This document shows, piece after piece, positions 1-8,361 of a DNA stretch of 41,606 nt. This DNA comes from Hyphomonadaceae bacterium (lineage in GTDB: Bacteria; Pseudomonadota; Alphaproteobacteria; Caulobacterales; Aquidulcibacteraceae). Below the pieces are notes generated by a model. It was not told the DNA's origin. It searched no databases and saw only the letters and a program-made list of their open reading frames with translations. The stretch lies in NCBI GenBank assembly GCA_019753105.1, contig JAIELJ010000016.1, positions 1 to 41,606 on the forward strand. The letters run 5' to 3'. How positions within the stretch are numbered: position 1 is the stretch's first letter; every line of letters begins with the position of its first letter. The position numbers and the translations under genes are program-made.

Positions 1-491
1 TTAGCGTCGGCGACGGCCTTCTTCACGTCCATGGTGACGGTGCCGACCTTCGGGTTCGGCATCAGGCCGCGCGGGCCAAGCACCTTACCGAGACGGCCGA
101 CGAGGGCCATCATGTCGGGCGTTGCGATCAGGCGGTCGAAATCGATCTTGCCGCTATTGACCACGTCGAAGAGGTCATCAGCGCCGACAATATCCGCGCC
201 CGCGGCCTTGGCTTCTTCAGCCTTCGGACCACGCGCGAACACGGCGACGCGCGCGGTGCGGCCGGTGCCGTTCGGCAGCGAGACAACGCCGCGCACTTGC
301 TGGTCCGGATACTTCGGGTCAACGCCGAGGTTCATCGAGACTTCAACCGTCTCGTCGAACTTCGCGCTGGCGCGCTCCTTCACCAGCTTCACAGCTTCAG
401 CGAGCGTGTGCAGCTTGCGGCTATCGATATTGGCGTGGCTCTTGGCCATGCGCTTGGTGACGCCTGGTGTCTTCTTTTTTGCTTCGGCCAT
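1..491 (-). CDS. rplA: 50S ribosomal protein L1 (3' end outside window)
   Basis: Ribosomal protein L1 binds 23S rRNA at the L1 stalk, helps release deacylated tRNA from the E site, and in many bacteria represses translation of its own L11-L1 mRNA. About 163 N-terminal residues are visible, from an ATG at 489-491. Typical L1 stretches are present: the early [10 protein letters not shown] region, [16 protein letters not shown], and the [16 protein letters not shown] segment near the window edge. The C-terminal part of this roughly 230-residue family lies beyond base 1. The start is 4 bases after the rplK stop, so the two are almost certainly one transcript and probably translationally coupled. 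Identification is secure; completeness cannot be judged. Confidence 0.97.
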   Translation of the reverse strand, partial: MAEAKKKTPGVTKRMAKSHANIDSRKLHTLAEAVKLVKERASAKFDETVEVSMNLGVDPKYPDQQVRGVVSLPNGTGRTARVAVFARGPKAEEAKAAGADIVGADDLFDVVNSGKIDFDRLIATPDMMALVGRLGKVLGPRGLMPNPKVGTVTMDVKKAVADA

Positions 492-495
492 CGTC

Positions 496-942
496 TTACT
501 CCACCACCTGCACGCCCATGGAGCGCGCAGTACCAGCGATCATCTTCGCGGCCTGATCGAGATCGGCGGCGTTGAGATCCTTTTGCTTGGCCTTCGCGAT
601 GTCCTTGCACTGGGCCATCGTGATCTTGCCGACGAAATCCACGCCCGGCTTCTTCGAGCCAGAGCCTGGCTTCTTCGCCGTCGCAAGCTTCGCGGCCTTC
701 TTGATCAGGAACGACGCCGGCGGCGTCTTGATCTCGAAGGTGAAGGACTTGTCTTGGTAGTAGGTGATGACGACAGGGCACGGATCGCCCTTGTTCATGT
801 CCTGCGTGCGGGCGTTAAAGCCTTTGCAGAATTCCATGATGTTCAGACCGCGCTGACCGAGCGCGGGACCGATTGGTGGTGACGGGTTGGCAGCGCCAGC
901 CGGCACCTGGAGCTTGATCTGCCCCATGACCTTCTTAGCCAT
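496..942 (-). CDS. rplK: 50S ribosomal protein L11
   Basis: L11 forms the GTPase-associated centre of the large subunit with L10/L12 and 23S rRNA and is needed for RelA activation and factor-dependent GTP hydrolysis. The 148-residue product is a little longer than the usual 141-143. It starts [16 protein letters not shown] and has the proline-rich [14 protein letters not shown] hinge typical of the N-terminal domain and a C-terminal RNA-binding domain ending [12 protein letters not shown]. The extra length is an Ala/Lys/Gly/Ser-rich insertion around residues 88-98. A GAGAGG ribosome-binding site precedes the ATG. The 943-1074 leader has no ORF; a TTATAC element with a GC-rich discriminator (1042-1047 on the minus strand) could be a -10 box, but no convincing -35 was found. 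nusG, the normal upstream neighbour, is about 7.4 kb away. Confidence 0.98.
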   Translation of the reverse strand: MAKKVMGQIKLQVPAGAANPSPPIGPALGQRGLNIMEFCKGFNARTQDMNKGDPCPVVITYYQDKSFTFEIKTPPASFLIKKAAKLATAKKPGSGSKKPGVDFVGKITMAQCKDIAKAKQKDLNAADLDQAAKMIAGTARSMGVQVVE

Positions 943-1074
943 GATGTACCTCTCGCTTAGCGCCGGGAGATCGTTAAACCGCCCGGCCTGAGTGGGTGCG
1001 CGGTGGGGGCGGCTAAAGCCCTCCCGCGCGGGAAGCGGGGCGTATAACGGAACGACCCTGCCCTGGCTAGGCCT

Positions 1075-1254
1075 TCAGCCGCCGAAAAGCCCGATAATCG
1101 CGCTCATTACAGAGACCCAGAGCCCGCCAATAAGCCGCCCCGCCCCGCTCGCTATGGCTGCCGAGGCCAGGACCACAGCAGCGGTGGCCGCCAGCGCGCC
1201 GATTAGGGCGATGCGGCCGAGGGTGAGCGGCTTGGCGGTGCGGACACGTGTCAT
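1075..1254 (-). CDS. Small hydrophobic protein, 59 residues
   Basis: A 60-codon frame (ATG 1252-1254, TGA 1075-1077) lies between TBDR 1 and rplK on the same strand. It encodes a basic N-terminus (MTRVRTAKPL), a hydrophobic Ala/Leu/Val-rich segment at about residues 15-35, a Gly/Arg linker and a second hydrophobic stretch ending IIGLFGG. It therefore looks like a one- or two-pass inner-membrane peptide. No family was recognised. A strong terminator-like hairpin lies just upstream (1293-1319), so expression would need its own promoter, which is not obvious. The low-GC third-position pattern is not distinctive. The frame is plausible but rests only on amino-acid character and position. Confidence 0.4.
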   Translation of the reverse strand: MTRVRTAKPLTLGRIALIGALAATAAVVLASAAIASGAGRLIGGLWVSVMSAIIGLFGG

Positions 1255-1285
1255 TGCCGAAAGCCTACCCCAGCTTCAGCCCAAA

Positions 1286-1319
1286 CAGAAAAGCCGCGGC
1301 CCAAGACCTGAGCCGCGGC
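1286..1319 (-). terminator. Rho-independent terminator after TBDR 1
   Basis: The 8-base arms GCCGCGGC at 1293-1300 and 1312-1319 form a hairpin with an 11-base loop. On the minus strand it is followed by TTTTCTGTTT. It lies about 60 bases after the TBDR 1 stop and before the small ORF, so it should end TBDR 1 transcripts and insulate rplK. Confidence 0.65.
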
Positions 1320-1343
1320 GAAATTTGCTGGGATGCGGGGGAA

Positions 1344-1371
1344 ATGGCGGGGCCGGACGGGGCCCCGCCAT
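1344..1371 (-). terminator. GC-rich hairpin at the TBDR 1 stop codon
   Basis: An 11-base perfect stem (ATGGCGGGGCC / GGCCCCGCCAT) with a 6-base loop starts 5 bases after the TBDR 1 stop. No good T-run follows, so it may be an accessory or 3'-protecting hairpin in front of the better terminator at 1293-1319. Confidence 0.5.
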
Positions 1372-1376
1372 CAAGT

Positions 1377-4061
1377 TTAGTAACGTGCGCGGAGCGTCAC
1401 GCCGTAGGTCGCGGGGTCGCCCAAGAAGGCGCCTTGCGTCGGGCCGGCCGTGCCTTGCTGCAGCGGCACGTCGAACGCGACCTGCACATACTCTTCGTCG
1501 AGGATGTTGCGGCCCCAGAGTTCGAGCGTCCAACGCTCGTCCGCCGAACCGATGCCCAAGCGCGCATTGATGAGCCCGTACGAAGGCTGTGTCTTCGACG
1601 GACGCAGGTCCGAACCCGTGCTCTGTTCATCGACCCAACGCGCATCGGCGTAAGCAAGGAAGCGCATGTTGTCGAAGATCGAACGCTCGTACGTGGCCGA
1701 GATCGTCGAGGTCCATTCCGGCGCGTTGGTCAGCTGCGAGCCCGGCAGGCGCGCCAGCGTGAGGTTCGCCAGGATCGGATCGCGGTTGGCTTCGACCCAG
1801 CCGTCGTTTTCGCCATAGGTCGCGTCGGTGTAGGCAACGCCGCCTTGCAGGCTGAGGCCGTCGATCGGCGTACGCCAGATCACATCGATCTCGGCGCCCT
1901 GCGAGGTGACTTCCGGGATCGAGGTCACGACGAACTGGATACCGTTATAGGTGTTGAGCTGGAAGTTCTCGTACTCGTTTTGATAGACGGCGAGATTGAC
2001 CAGCAGGCGGCGATCAAACCATTCGGTCTTGAAGCCGATTTCATACGCATCAACCAATTCGGCCGCGAAGTCCGAAGTCGGCTGGCCACCGACGATCGTG
2101 AAGTCGAAGTCGCGATCGAGGTTGAAGCCGCCCGCCTTGTAGCCGCGCGAGGCGGAAACGTAGGCGGCGATGTTGTCGGTGAATTCGTGGCGGAGCGACA
2201 CCACGCCCGACCATTCTTCTTCCGTGCGGCTCTGATCATAACCGACGCCATCGAGTTCGTTGCGCAGCCACGGCACACAATAGCCGGCGCGCAGCGCACG
2301 GAACACATTGCCGAGCGCGCCACCCGGAAGCAGCGTCGGGTTGCAATTGTTGAACGACGCAAGCGAACCCGGCGCGAGCATAAATGCGCCTTCGAGCCCC
2401 GTGATCGTCGCGCCGCGCAACGGCGCTGCCGAGAACAACGTGTTGAAGTCGGCGGTCAGGTTCTTCTCTTCATGCGTGAAGCGCACACCGACCGTGAGGT
2501 CGGTCTGCTCACTCAGCGAGAAGATGTTATGCGTGAAAACCGCCCACGACGTGCCGTTCTGCGCGTAGGTGTCGCGCGAGCCAGCATTGGCCGGCACGGC
2601 CGCCAGCGCGTTGTAGAGCGTCGGCAGCGAACCACCGACCGGCGCAACACCAAGGCCCGGCGCAACCGTGCCGCCCGAGATGATGCTGTCGAGACCGGCA
2701 AAGTACGTTCCGTATTGAGCGCCGGTCGCGAACGCGAATCTGCGGTCGATTTCCTCATCCGACAAGAACATGCCGACGAGCCAGTTGAGACGCCCCGTCT
2801 CGCCCGCCAGGCGGAATTCTTGCGTCAGCGTTCTGTACTCGGTGCCGACGGCGTCGCCTTGCGGCACATAAACGAGGTCAGCCTGCGAATAGTCGGAGTC
2901 CGACCCGCCGCCCGACGACCAGACGCGATAGGCGAAGATCGCCGTCAGCGTGATATCGCCGTCGAGGTCCCAGTTGAACTCGGTGGAGACGCCGTAGTCC
3001 TCGACCTCGGCCGGATAGCCATAGTTCGAGAAGGCTTGACGATCGCCGATATTGCCGGCGCCGAGCGCGCCGAGCGGCGTGCTGCCGTTCACGTTCGGGC
3101 CATAGCCGCCAAGGTTCGCCACCCATTGCTGACGGCCAGTGCCGTAAGCAATCGGCGCGCCCTCTAGACCGGTCGGCCCCATGTTGGTGACCGGATTGCC
3201 GTTTAGCAGCACCGGATTATAGATCTGCGCGCCGCAGCACGTCTCATCGCGCTCGCTGAAATCCGCGATCGCGCGCATTTCGAGATTGTCGGTCATTTGC
3301 CAGAGCAATTGACCGCGCACAGTCCAAACACCGCGCGAATTGCTGTCGCCGGAATCTTGGTTCGCAACCGACGGGCCGAGCAACGGGTTTGTGCCGTCGG
3401 CATTGGTGTCGAGGAAACCATCGCGCTCAGCCCATGCGCCGAACAGACGGAAACCAGCAACGCCGGGCGCCAATGGGAAGTTGACGCTCGCCGAAGCGCG
3501 CCGCTCGTCGAAGGCGCCATAGGTGAGTTCGCCGCCGAACTCGTAGTCGTTCATGTTCGGCTGAACGGTTGCGATCGTGATGAGGCCTGCCGAGGTGTTG
3601 CGGCCGAACAGCGTGCCCTGCGGGCCGCGCAGAACTTCGATCTGTTGCAGATCGCCGAGGTCAGTCAGCGCCACACCGTTGCGCGCGCGATAGACGCCAT
3701 CGATGAAGATGCCGACCGCGGATTCAAGACCGGGGTTCGAGCCTTGCGTACCAACTCCGCGTAGACGCGCCGTGGCGGAGGCCTCGGATTCCGAAACGTT
3801 GAACTGAAGCGCCGGCGCGACCGAGGTCAGATCCTGGATGTCGCGGATGCCGGAGTTCTGGATCATTTCCGCGCCAACCGGCGTCACGGCGATCGGAACG
3901 TCCTGAAGGGTCTGATCACGGCGCGTGGCCGTAACGATGATCTCTTCCTCGTCCCCATCCTGAGCCCAGGCCGGCGCCGCCGTCAGCGCAGCACTTGCGC
4001 CAAGAACCACCGACATCATAGCACGCAGGCTAACGCCCGCGCGTTCATCGCGCTTTCTCAT
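1377..4061 (-). CDS. TonB-dependent outer-membrane receptor (TBDR 1)
   Basis: A 22-stranded-barrel type receptor, predicted to import a siderophore or other large substrate across the outer membrane using TonB-ExbBD energy. The 894-residue product has a signal peptide ending AAPAWA-Q (about residues 1-34), then a TonB-box-like EEIIVTATRR, a plug domain with VGIFIDGVYRAR and the VLRGPQGTLFGRNTSAG signature, a long barrel, and a C-terminal aromatic ending (VTLRARY) as recognised by the BAM machinery. An ATG 11 codons further upstream is possible, but GGGAGGA sits directly before the ATG at 4059-4061, which fixes this start. The plug resembles the large receptor group common in Caulobacterales and sphingomonads; the substrate cannot be read from sequence. 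No siderophore-biosynthesis or sugar-degradation genes are adjacent. Confidence 0.93.
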   Translation of the reverse strand: MRKRDERAGVSLRAMMSVVLGASAALTAAPAWAQDGDEEEIIVTATRRDQTLQDVPIAVTPVGAEMIQNSGIRDIQDLTSVAPALQFNVSESEASATARLRGVGTQGSNPGLESAVGIFIDGVYRARNGVALTDLGDLQQIEVLRGPQGTLFGRNTSAGLITIATVQPNMNDYEFGGELTYGAFDERRASASVNFPLAPGVAGFRLFGAWAERDGFLDTNADGTNPLLGPSVANQDSGDSNSRGVWTVRGQLLWQMTDNLEMRAIADFSERDETCCGAQIYNPVLLNGNPVTNMGPTGLEGAPIAYGTGRQQWVANLGGYGPNVNGSTPLGALGAGNIGDRQAFSNYGYPAEVEDYGVSTEFNWDLDGDITLTAIFAYRVWSSGGGSDSDYSQADLVYVPQGDAVGTEYRTLTQEFRLAGETGRLNWLVGMFLSDEEIDRRFAFATGAQYGTYFAGLDSIISGGTVAPGLGVAPVGGSLPTLYNALAAVPANAGSRDTYAQNGTSWAVFTHNIFSLSEQTDLTVGVRFTHEEKNLTADFNTLFSAAPLRGATITGLEGAFMLAPGSLASFNNCNPTLLPGGALGNVFRALRAGYCVPWLRNELDGVGYDQSRTEEEWSGVVSLRHEFTDNIAAYVSASRGYKAGGFNLDRDFDFTIVGGQPTSDFAAELVDAYEIGFKTEWFDRRLLVNLAVYQNEYENFQLNTYNGIQFVVTSIPEVTSQGAEIDVIWRTPIDGLSLQGGVAYTDATYGENDGWVEANRDPILANLTLARLPGSQLTNAPEWTSTISATYERSIFDNMRFLAYADARWVDEQSTGSDLRPSKTQPSYGLINARLGIGSADERWTLELWGRNILDEEYVQVAFDVPLQQGTAGPTQGAFLGDPATYGVTLRARY

Positions 4062-4287
4062 CCGTCTTCCTCCCGCTGGCGGTCGTTGCGCCATACCTGC
4101 CTTAACCGCCCTTTCCGGGCGGCTGACTGAATTGAGGCTAAAATGCAGCGGACGGCTTGTCTATAAATCTGTGATTCAGAAAGTCCGGTATGGTCGGACC
4201 GTGTCTCCGGCGCATCATCCAATTGCCCAGGATTGCAGCAGATTACGCGGCGTGAAGCATGAACCGCCGGTTTGCCGGCGCCGGCGG
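4062..4287 (-). promoter_or_regulatory. Leader and promoter region of TBDR 1
   Basis: This 226-base stretch has no credible gene. It carries a small hairpin (CCGCCC-TTTCC-GGGCGG, about 4107-4122) in the likely 5' leader, an AT-rich GATTTATAGAC patch on the minus strand (about 4160-4171) that could be a -10 region, and an inverted repeat GTCCG-N7-CGGAC at 4183-4199 that would sit near or upstream of -35, a reasonable operator candidate. A CCGCCGG/CCGGCGG hairpin at 4264-4287 directly follows the eamA stop and may end that transcript. None is tested; the arms are short. Confidence 0.35.
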
Positions 4288-5157
4288 CTATCGCCGCGCC
4301 CGCAATAACGGCCAAGTCAGATTCAGGGCCAACCCAGCCAATACCAGCCCAGCAGCCAGTATTTTCCAGGCGGGCATGGGCTCAGCAAGCACCAGCGCCG
4401 ACGCCGACATACCGAAAACAGGAACGAGCAAAGCCATCGGCGTCACGACCGCGGCTGGGTGCCGCGAGAGCAGCCATTGCCATGCCGTGTAGCCGAAGAG
4501 CGTGTTGCCAACTGACTGCCAGACCACCGCCGCCCAAGAGGCAGCGTCCGCGCTTCGCAACCCCGCCTCGATCGCCGGCCAGCCCTCGAAGACCAGGGCC
4601 AGCACCACCAGCGGCGGCACCGCAAAAACGCTCGACCAAACGATGTAGGGCAACATCGGCGCCCCGCCCGCCTTGCGCGCGGTGATGTTGCCGCCCGCCC
4701 AACAGAGCGCGGCGAGCAAAGTGAGCCCGAGGCCTAGCGGCGTCGCGCCACCACCGGAATTGACAAAGATGATGGCGATTCCGGACGTCGCCAGCGCGAG
4801 AGCCGCCCATTGGTAGAGACCGACGCGCTCACCGCTCGTGCGCATCGATAGCCCGATGGTGAAGAAAATCTGCGACTGCACCACAAGCGAGGCGAGACCC
4901 GGCGTGATGTCGCTCTTCATCGCCAAAAACAGCAAGCCAAACTGGCCGGCGCCAATCAGCACGCCGTAGGCGGCGAGGTTCGTCCAGGCGACTTTCGGCG
5001 GCTTGATGAAGAGCGCCAGCGGAAAGAACACCAGCGTAAACCGCAGCGCCGCCAGCAGCAGCGGCGGCAAGTGCTCAAGCGCGAACGCGATAACGACGAA
5101 GTTCGTCCCCCACACCGCCATAACGGCGACGGCGAGAAGCAGATGCGGGAGGGGCAT
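4288..5157 (-). CDS. EamA/DMT-family inner-membrane exporter
   Basis: A drug/metabolite transporter superfamily protein of 289 residues with ten predicted transmembrane helices in two five-helix EamA repeats. The N-terminal pattern MAVWGTNFVVIAFALEHLPP and the following LAALRFTLVFFP and GLASLVVQSQIFFTI segments closely resemble E. coli EamA, which exports O-acetylserine and cysteine. The second repeat has CWAGGNITARKAGG and ALLVPVFGMSASAL. The substrate in this organism is uncertain because the family is broad. The gene lies 47 bases behind TBDR 2 and may be cotranscribed with it. No strong ribosome-binding site is visible before the ATG at 5155-5157. Confidence 0.88.
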   Translation of the reverse strand: MPLPHLLLAVAVMAVWGTNFVVIAFALEHLPPLLLAALRFTLVFFPLALFIKPPKVAWTNLAAYGVLIGAGQFGLLFLAMKSDITPGLASLVVQSQIFFTIGLSMRTSGERVGLYQWAALALATSGIAIIFVNSGGGATPLGLGLTLLAALCWAGGNITARKAGGAPMLPYIVWSSVFAVPPLVVLALVFEGWPAIEAGLRSADAASWAAVVWQSVGNTLFGYTAWQWLLSRHPAAVVTPMALLVPVFGMSASALVLAEPMPAWKILAAGLVLAGLALNLTWPLLRARR

Positions 5158-5204
5158 GCCGCTGAATAGCGAGCATGCAGCCGGGAAGCGACTCCCCTCC
5201 GCGA

Positions 5205-7385
5205 TTAATTCCGCCAGCGCAGCTCGATGCCGAGCACGCGGCCTTTGTTCAGAGGCGAAAACGTCGGCCGTTCGCCACCAGAGAAGCCAAACGCAGCCGT
5301 CGCCGGCAGCACGGTATCGCCACCGAAGGTCGCTTCATCGAGCAGGTTCTCGCCGTAGAGCGCAATTCCCCAGCCGCTATCGTGATCGAAGCCCAAGCGC
5401 GCATCGACCATATCGGCTTCGTTCAAGCGGCCGAGATTGTTGTCATTGTAAAACGCGTCGTCGCGATGGTTGTATGCGAGCCGCGCCCGCGCCACGCCTT
5501 CGCCGAACGGGCGCTCATAGTCGAACGCAACGCCATAGCTCCACGGCGCGAGGCGCGGAATTTCGAGCGCATAGTCCGCGTCATTGATGACGAGATCACC
5601 GTTCAGATCTTCGGTGATGCGATCATATTCGCCGTGCACGTAACCCGCTTGCGCCGAGATCGTGAAGCGTTCGGTCACATCGAACCGCACCTCGATCTCG
5701 CCGCCCCAGATCGTCGCATCGCCGGCGTTCAAGACGATCTGCTGCACGCCGGAAATGGCGTCAGCCTGGTTCGTCTCGCGCTGCATGTTTTCGATCTCGT
5801 TGTGGAAGAGTGCGATGTTCAATCGCCCGCGCTCGAAGTCCTGCTTCCAACCGATCTCGAACGTCGATTGCTCTTCCGGATCGTACGCGAGCGGCGCGAG
5901 GCCAAGCGACGCCGTGCGGAAGTTGGCGCCGCCGCCGCGGAATGCGCGCGACCAATTGGCGTAGATGTTCGTATCGGCATTGGGCCGCCATTGCAGGCCG
6001 ACGCGCGGCGAAAGATCATCCCATTCTTGATCAAACGGCGCGTCGGAGAAGACGAGAGAGCGCGCATCGATACTGCCACCCGCAACACCCTCGCCGGGCA
6101 CGAGCACGCCCGGCCCATCGAGATCGTCGATCGCGCGGCGCACGCGCGAAATCTGGCTGAACTTTTCTTCGCGCGTGTAGCGCAGACCGCCGCTCAGCGT
6201 CAGCGTATCGCTCAACGCCCAATCAGCATCGACGAACGCTGCCCAGCTGGTGAAGTCGCCGCGTCCGCCGCCCGTGCGGCGAAAGGTCGGCGAGAAGTTG
6301 CGTTCGTCGATATAGGTAAGCTCTTGTTCGAGATAGAACACGCCAGCCGTCAGCCCGACAGGCCCGAACGTCCCGGCATAGCGAAGCTCCTCGCTCCATT
6401 GTTCGTGCAGGTTCAAGACGCGCGTGTGAAATACGAAATTCGGTGTTGAATCGATATCCGCCGCCCACGGCACTTCGACATTGCGCCAACCGCTGATGCT
6501 GGTGATGACGCCATCGCCAAACGCGACGCGCCAATTCGCTTCAAGCAGCGCTTGCTCCCATTCGGTGCGCGCATAACCGCGATTGTCGATGGAAAAATCA
6601 AAGCTATCGCGCGGATAGAGCGCATGGTTCTGGCCAGCAGGCCCGTCGCCATCGACATAACCCTGCTCGGCACGCACGATGAATTCCCAATCGCGCGCCG
6701 GCGTCAGCCGAAGCGAACCGCGATAGATGTTGGTTTCATTGGCACCGAAGGATGAGCCATCGAAATCGTTGGTGAGCCAGCCCTCATTATCGCTGTGATA
6801 AATTGCGAAGCGGCCATATAAGAGGTTCTCCGCGATCGGCCCGCCGATAGCGGCTTCCGCGATCAGGTTCGTGCCCGTCTCCAGCGCCACCCGTGCGCGC
6901 GCATCGAACACGTCGCTCGGCCCGCGCGTGCGCACCAGCACTGCGCCGCCCGTCACGTTGCGCCCATAGAGCGTCCCCTGCGGCCCGCGCAGAACTTCGA
7001 TCGCTTCGACGTCGAAGAGATCAGTCAGCGAGCCGGCGTTCAGGCCGTAATACATGCCATCGACGAACACGCCGACGGCAGGGTCGACAGATGCGATCGA
7101 CGAATTGATCCCGACGCCGCGGATCGAAAAGTTCGCGATCCCCCGCGCCGTCCCGATATCTTCCAGCTGCACATTCGGCATCGCGTACGAAAGCGACTGC
7201 AGATCCTCGACATTGCGCGCGCGCAGCTCGTCCGCGCCGAACGCGTTCAGCGCCATCGGCAAATCCTGCGCGACACTCTCGCCGCGCTTTGGCGCTGTAA
7301 CGATGATTTCGTCAGCATCCTGCGCAAAAGCGGCGGGCGCGAACGCAGCGGAGGCGACAACGATGGCGAGGACAGCTCTGAGCAT
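5205..7385 (-). CDS. TonB-dependent receptor with a dockerin-like Ca loop (TBDR 2)
   Basis: A 726-residue outer-membrane receptor. The signal peptide ends PAAFAQ (about residue 22), followed by a TonB-box-like DEIIVTAPKRGE, a plug with VGVFVDGMYYG and VLRGPQGTLYGRNVTGG, a barrel and a C-terminal LGIELRWRN. Around residues 593-605 lies DLNGDLVINDADY, with D, N, D, N and D at positions 1, 3, 5, 9 and 12 exactly as in dockerin/EF-hand-like calcium loops. It falls between predicted barrel strands, probably in an extracellular or periplasmic turn, and may bind Ca2+. The gene is 69 bases behind the beta-lactamase-like gene on the same strand, and eamA follows, suggesting a nusG-bla-TBDR-eamA transcription unit. 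The substrate is unknown. Confidence 0.92.
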   Translation of the reverse strand: MLRAVLAIVVASAAFAPAAFAQDADEIIVTAPKRGESVAQDLPMALNAFGADELRARNVEDLQSLSYAMPNVQLEDIGTARGIANFSIRGVGINSSIASVDPAVGVFVDGMYYGLNAGSLTDLFDVEAIEVLRGPQGTLYGRNVTGGAVLVRTRGPSDVFDARARVALETGTNLIAEAAIGGPIAENLLYGRFAIYHSDNEGWLTNDFDGSSFGANETNIYRGSLRLTPARDWEFIVRAEQGYVDGDGPAGQNHALYPRDSFDFSIDNRGYARTEWEQALLEANWRVAFGDGVITSISGWRNVEVPWAADIDSTPNFVFHTRVLNLHEQWSEELRYAGTFGPVGLTAGVFYLEQELTYIDERNFSPTFRRTGGGRGDFTSWAAFVDADWALSDTLTLSGGLRYTREEKFSQISRVRRAIDDLDGPGVLVPGEGVAGGSIDARSLVFSDAPFDQEWDDLSPRVGLQWRPNADTNIYANWSRAFRGGGANFRTASLGLAPLAYDPEEQSTFEIGWKQDFERGRLNIALFHNEIENMQRETNQADAISGVQQIVLNAGDATIWGGEIEVRFDVTERFTISAQAGYVHGEYDRITEDLNGDLVINDADYALEIPRLAPWSYGVAFDYERPFGEGVARARLAYNHRDDAFYNDNNLGRLNEADMVDARLGFDHDSGWGIALYGENLLDEATFGGDTVLPATAAFGFSGGERPTFSPLNKGRVLGIELRWRN

Positions 7386-7454
7386 AGCCGCTGCCTAAGC
7401 TCATCGCGGCGCACGGAAAATAGAATTCGCGCAAAGGCCGAGTTGACGGCAGCT

Positions 7455-8345
7455 TCAGTTTTGCTGCCGCGCCAGCGCCGCTTCGAATTCAGCGCGGCTT
7501 TGCGCGAGATAAGCGCGGCACCCGTTGGGATCGTAGAACGCATCCAGCTCGCCATTGGCGATGCGCGCACGCTTGCCTTCAATGTCGAACCAATTGCCGT
7601 GCGCACCCAAGAACACCTCGCACGGCAGGCTTTGCAGCGTGTCGTAGGTGCGCGCGAAGTCTGCAGCGATCTCAGGATAGTCGGGATTATCGACGAGATC
7701 GAAGGTGAGCGTCGAGAGCGAGCAGATGATCAAAGCTTGCGCGACGCGGCCATCATGCATCGTCACCGGAAACGTCCAGCTCGTGCAGCCCTTGGTGTGG
7801 CCGGGCGTCAGATGCGCGGTCAGCGTCACGCCGCCCAGCGTCACTTGCTCGCCATCGATCAACTCGCGCTCCACCTCGACAGGCGGATAGCGCCAGAAAT
7901 TGCGCAGGTAGAAATCATTAGCCCCGCCTTGGCGCAGCTGCACCGCATCGGCAGCGCTCGCATAAACCGGCGCACCGCTCGCAGCGCTGAGCGCCGCCAA
8001 GCCCGCCGCATGATCGAAATGCGCGTGCGTGTTCAAGATGAAGCGCACGTCGCTCATCTCGAACCCAAGCGCTTCGATATTGGCGATGATTTGCGGCGCG
8101 GTGCTGGCGTAGCCACCGTCAATGAGGATGACACCATGCTCAGTCTCGATCAAATACGAGGCCACATCTGACGCGCCGACCCAATGCACGCCGCGCGCAA
8201 TCGTCACCGGCGGGCGCGGGTTATTGTCTTGTTGCAGGAGGGCGTACGCGCTCTGCAGCGCCGGCGGATAAACCAAAAACGCAAGCGCGATCACCGCGAG
8301 GATCGCGGCGATCCCGAGAAGCAAACGCGGCAGCGCTTTCAGCAC
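7455..8345 (-). CDS. Subclass B3 metallo-beta-lactamase-like protein
   Basis: A 296-residue metallo-beta-lactamase-fold protein. All metal ligands expected for subclass B3 are present: HAHFDH (H107, H109, D111, H112), H183 in PGHTKGCTSW, and H249 in GAHGNWF. The LVDNPDYPEIAADF segment and a Cys pair (C242, C276) matching the B3 C-terminal disulphide make FEZ-1/THIN-B-type enzymes the best comparison from memory. This suggests a periplasmic, possibly carbapenem-hydrolysing enzyme, although quorum-lactone or other hydrolase activity is not excluded. The N-terminus is a hydrophobic segment (about residues 8-27) that could be a signal peptide or a membrane anchor. The start is GTG (8343-8345) with GGGAGG before it, only 16 bases after the nusG stop, so it is probably cotranscribed with secE-nusG. 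Confidence 0.88.
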   Translation of the reverse strand: MLKALPRLLLGIAAILAVIALAFLVYPPALQSAYALLQQDNNPRPPVTIARGVHWVGASDVASYLIETEHGVILIDGGYASTAPQIIANIEALGFEMSDVRFILNTHAHFDHAAGLAALSAASGAPVYASAADAVQLRQGGANDFYLRNFWRYPPVEVERELIDGEQVTLGGVTLTAHLTPGHTKGCTSWTFPVTMHDGRVAQALIICSLSTLTFDLVDNPDYPEIAADFARTYDTLQSLPCEVFLGAHGNWFDIEGKRARIANGELDAFYDPNGCRAYLAQSRAEFEAALARQQN

Positions 8346-8361
8346 GACCGCGCCTCCCGAA

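Noticed and set aside
1248-3167. 639-residue plus-strand frame opposite TBDR 1
   Set aside because: Arg/Glu-rich without domains; it is the complement of a clear receptor gene and arises from high-GC codon bias.
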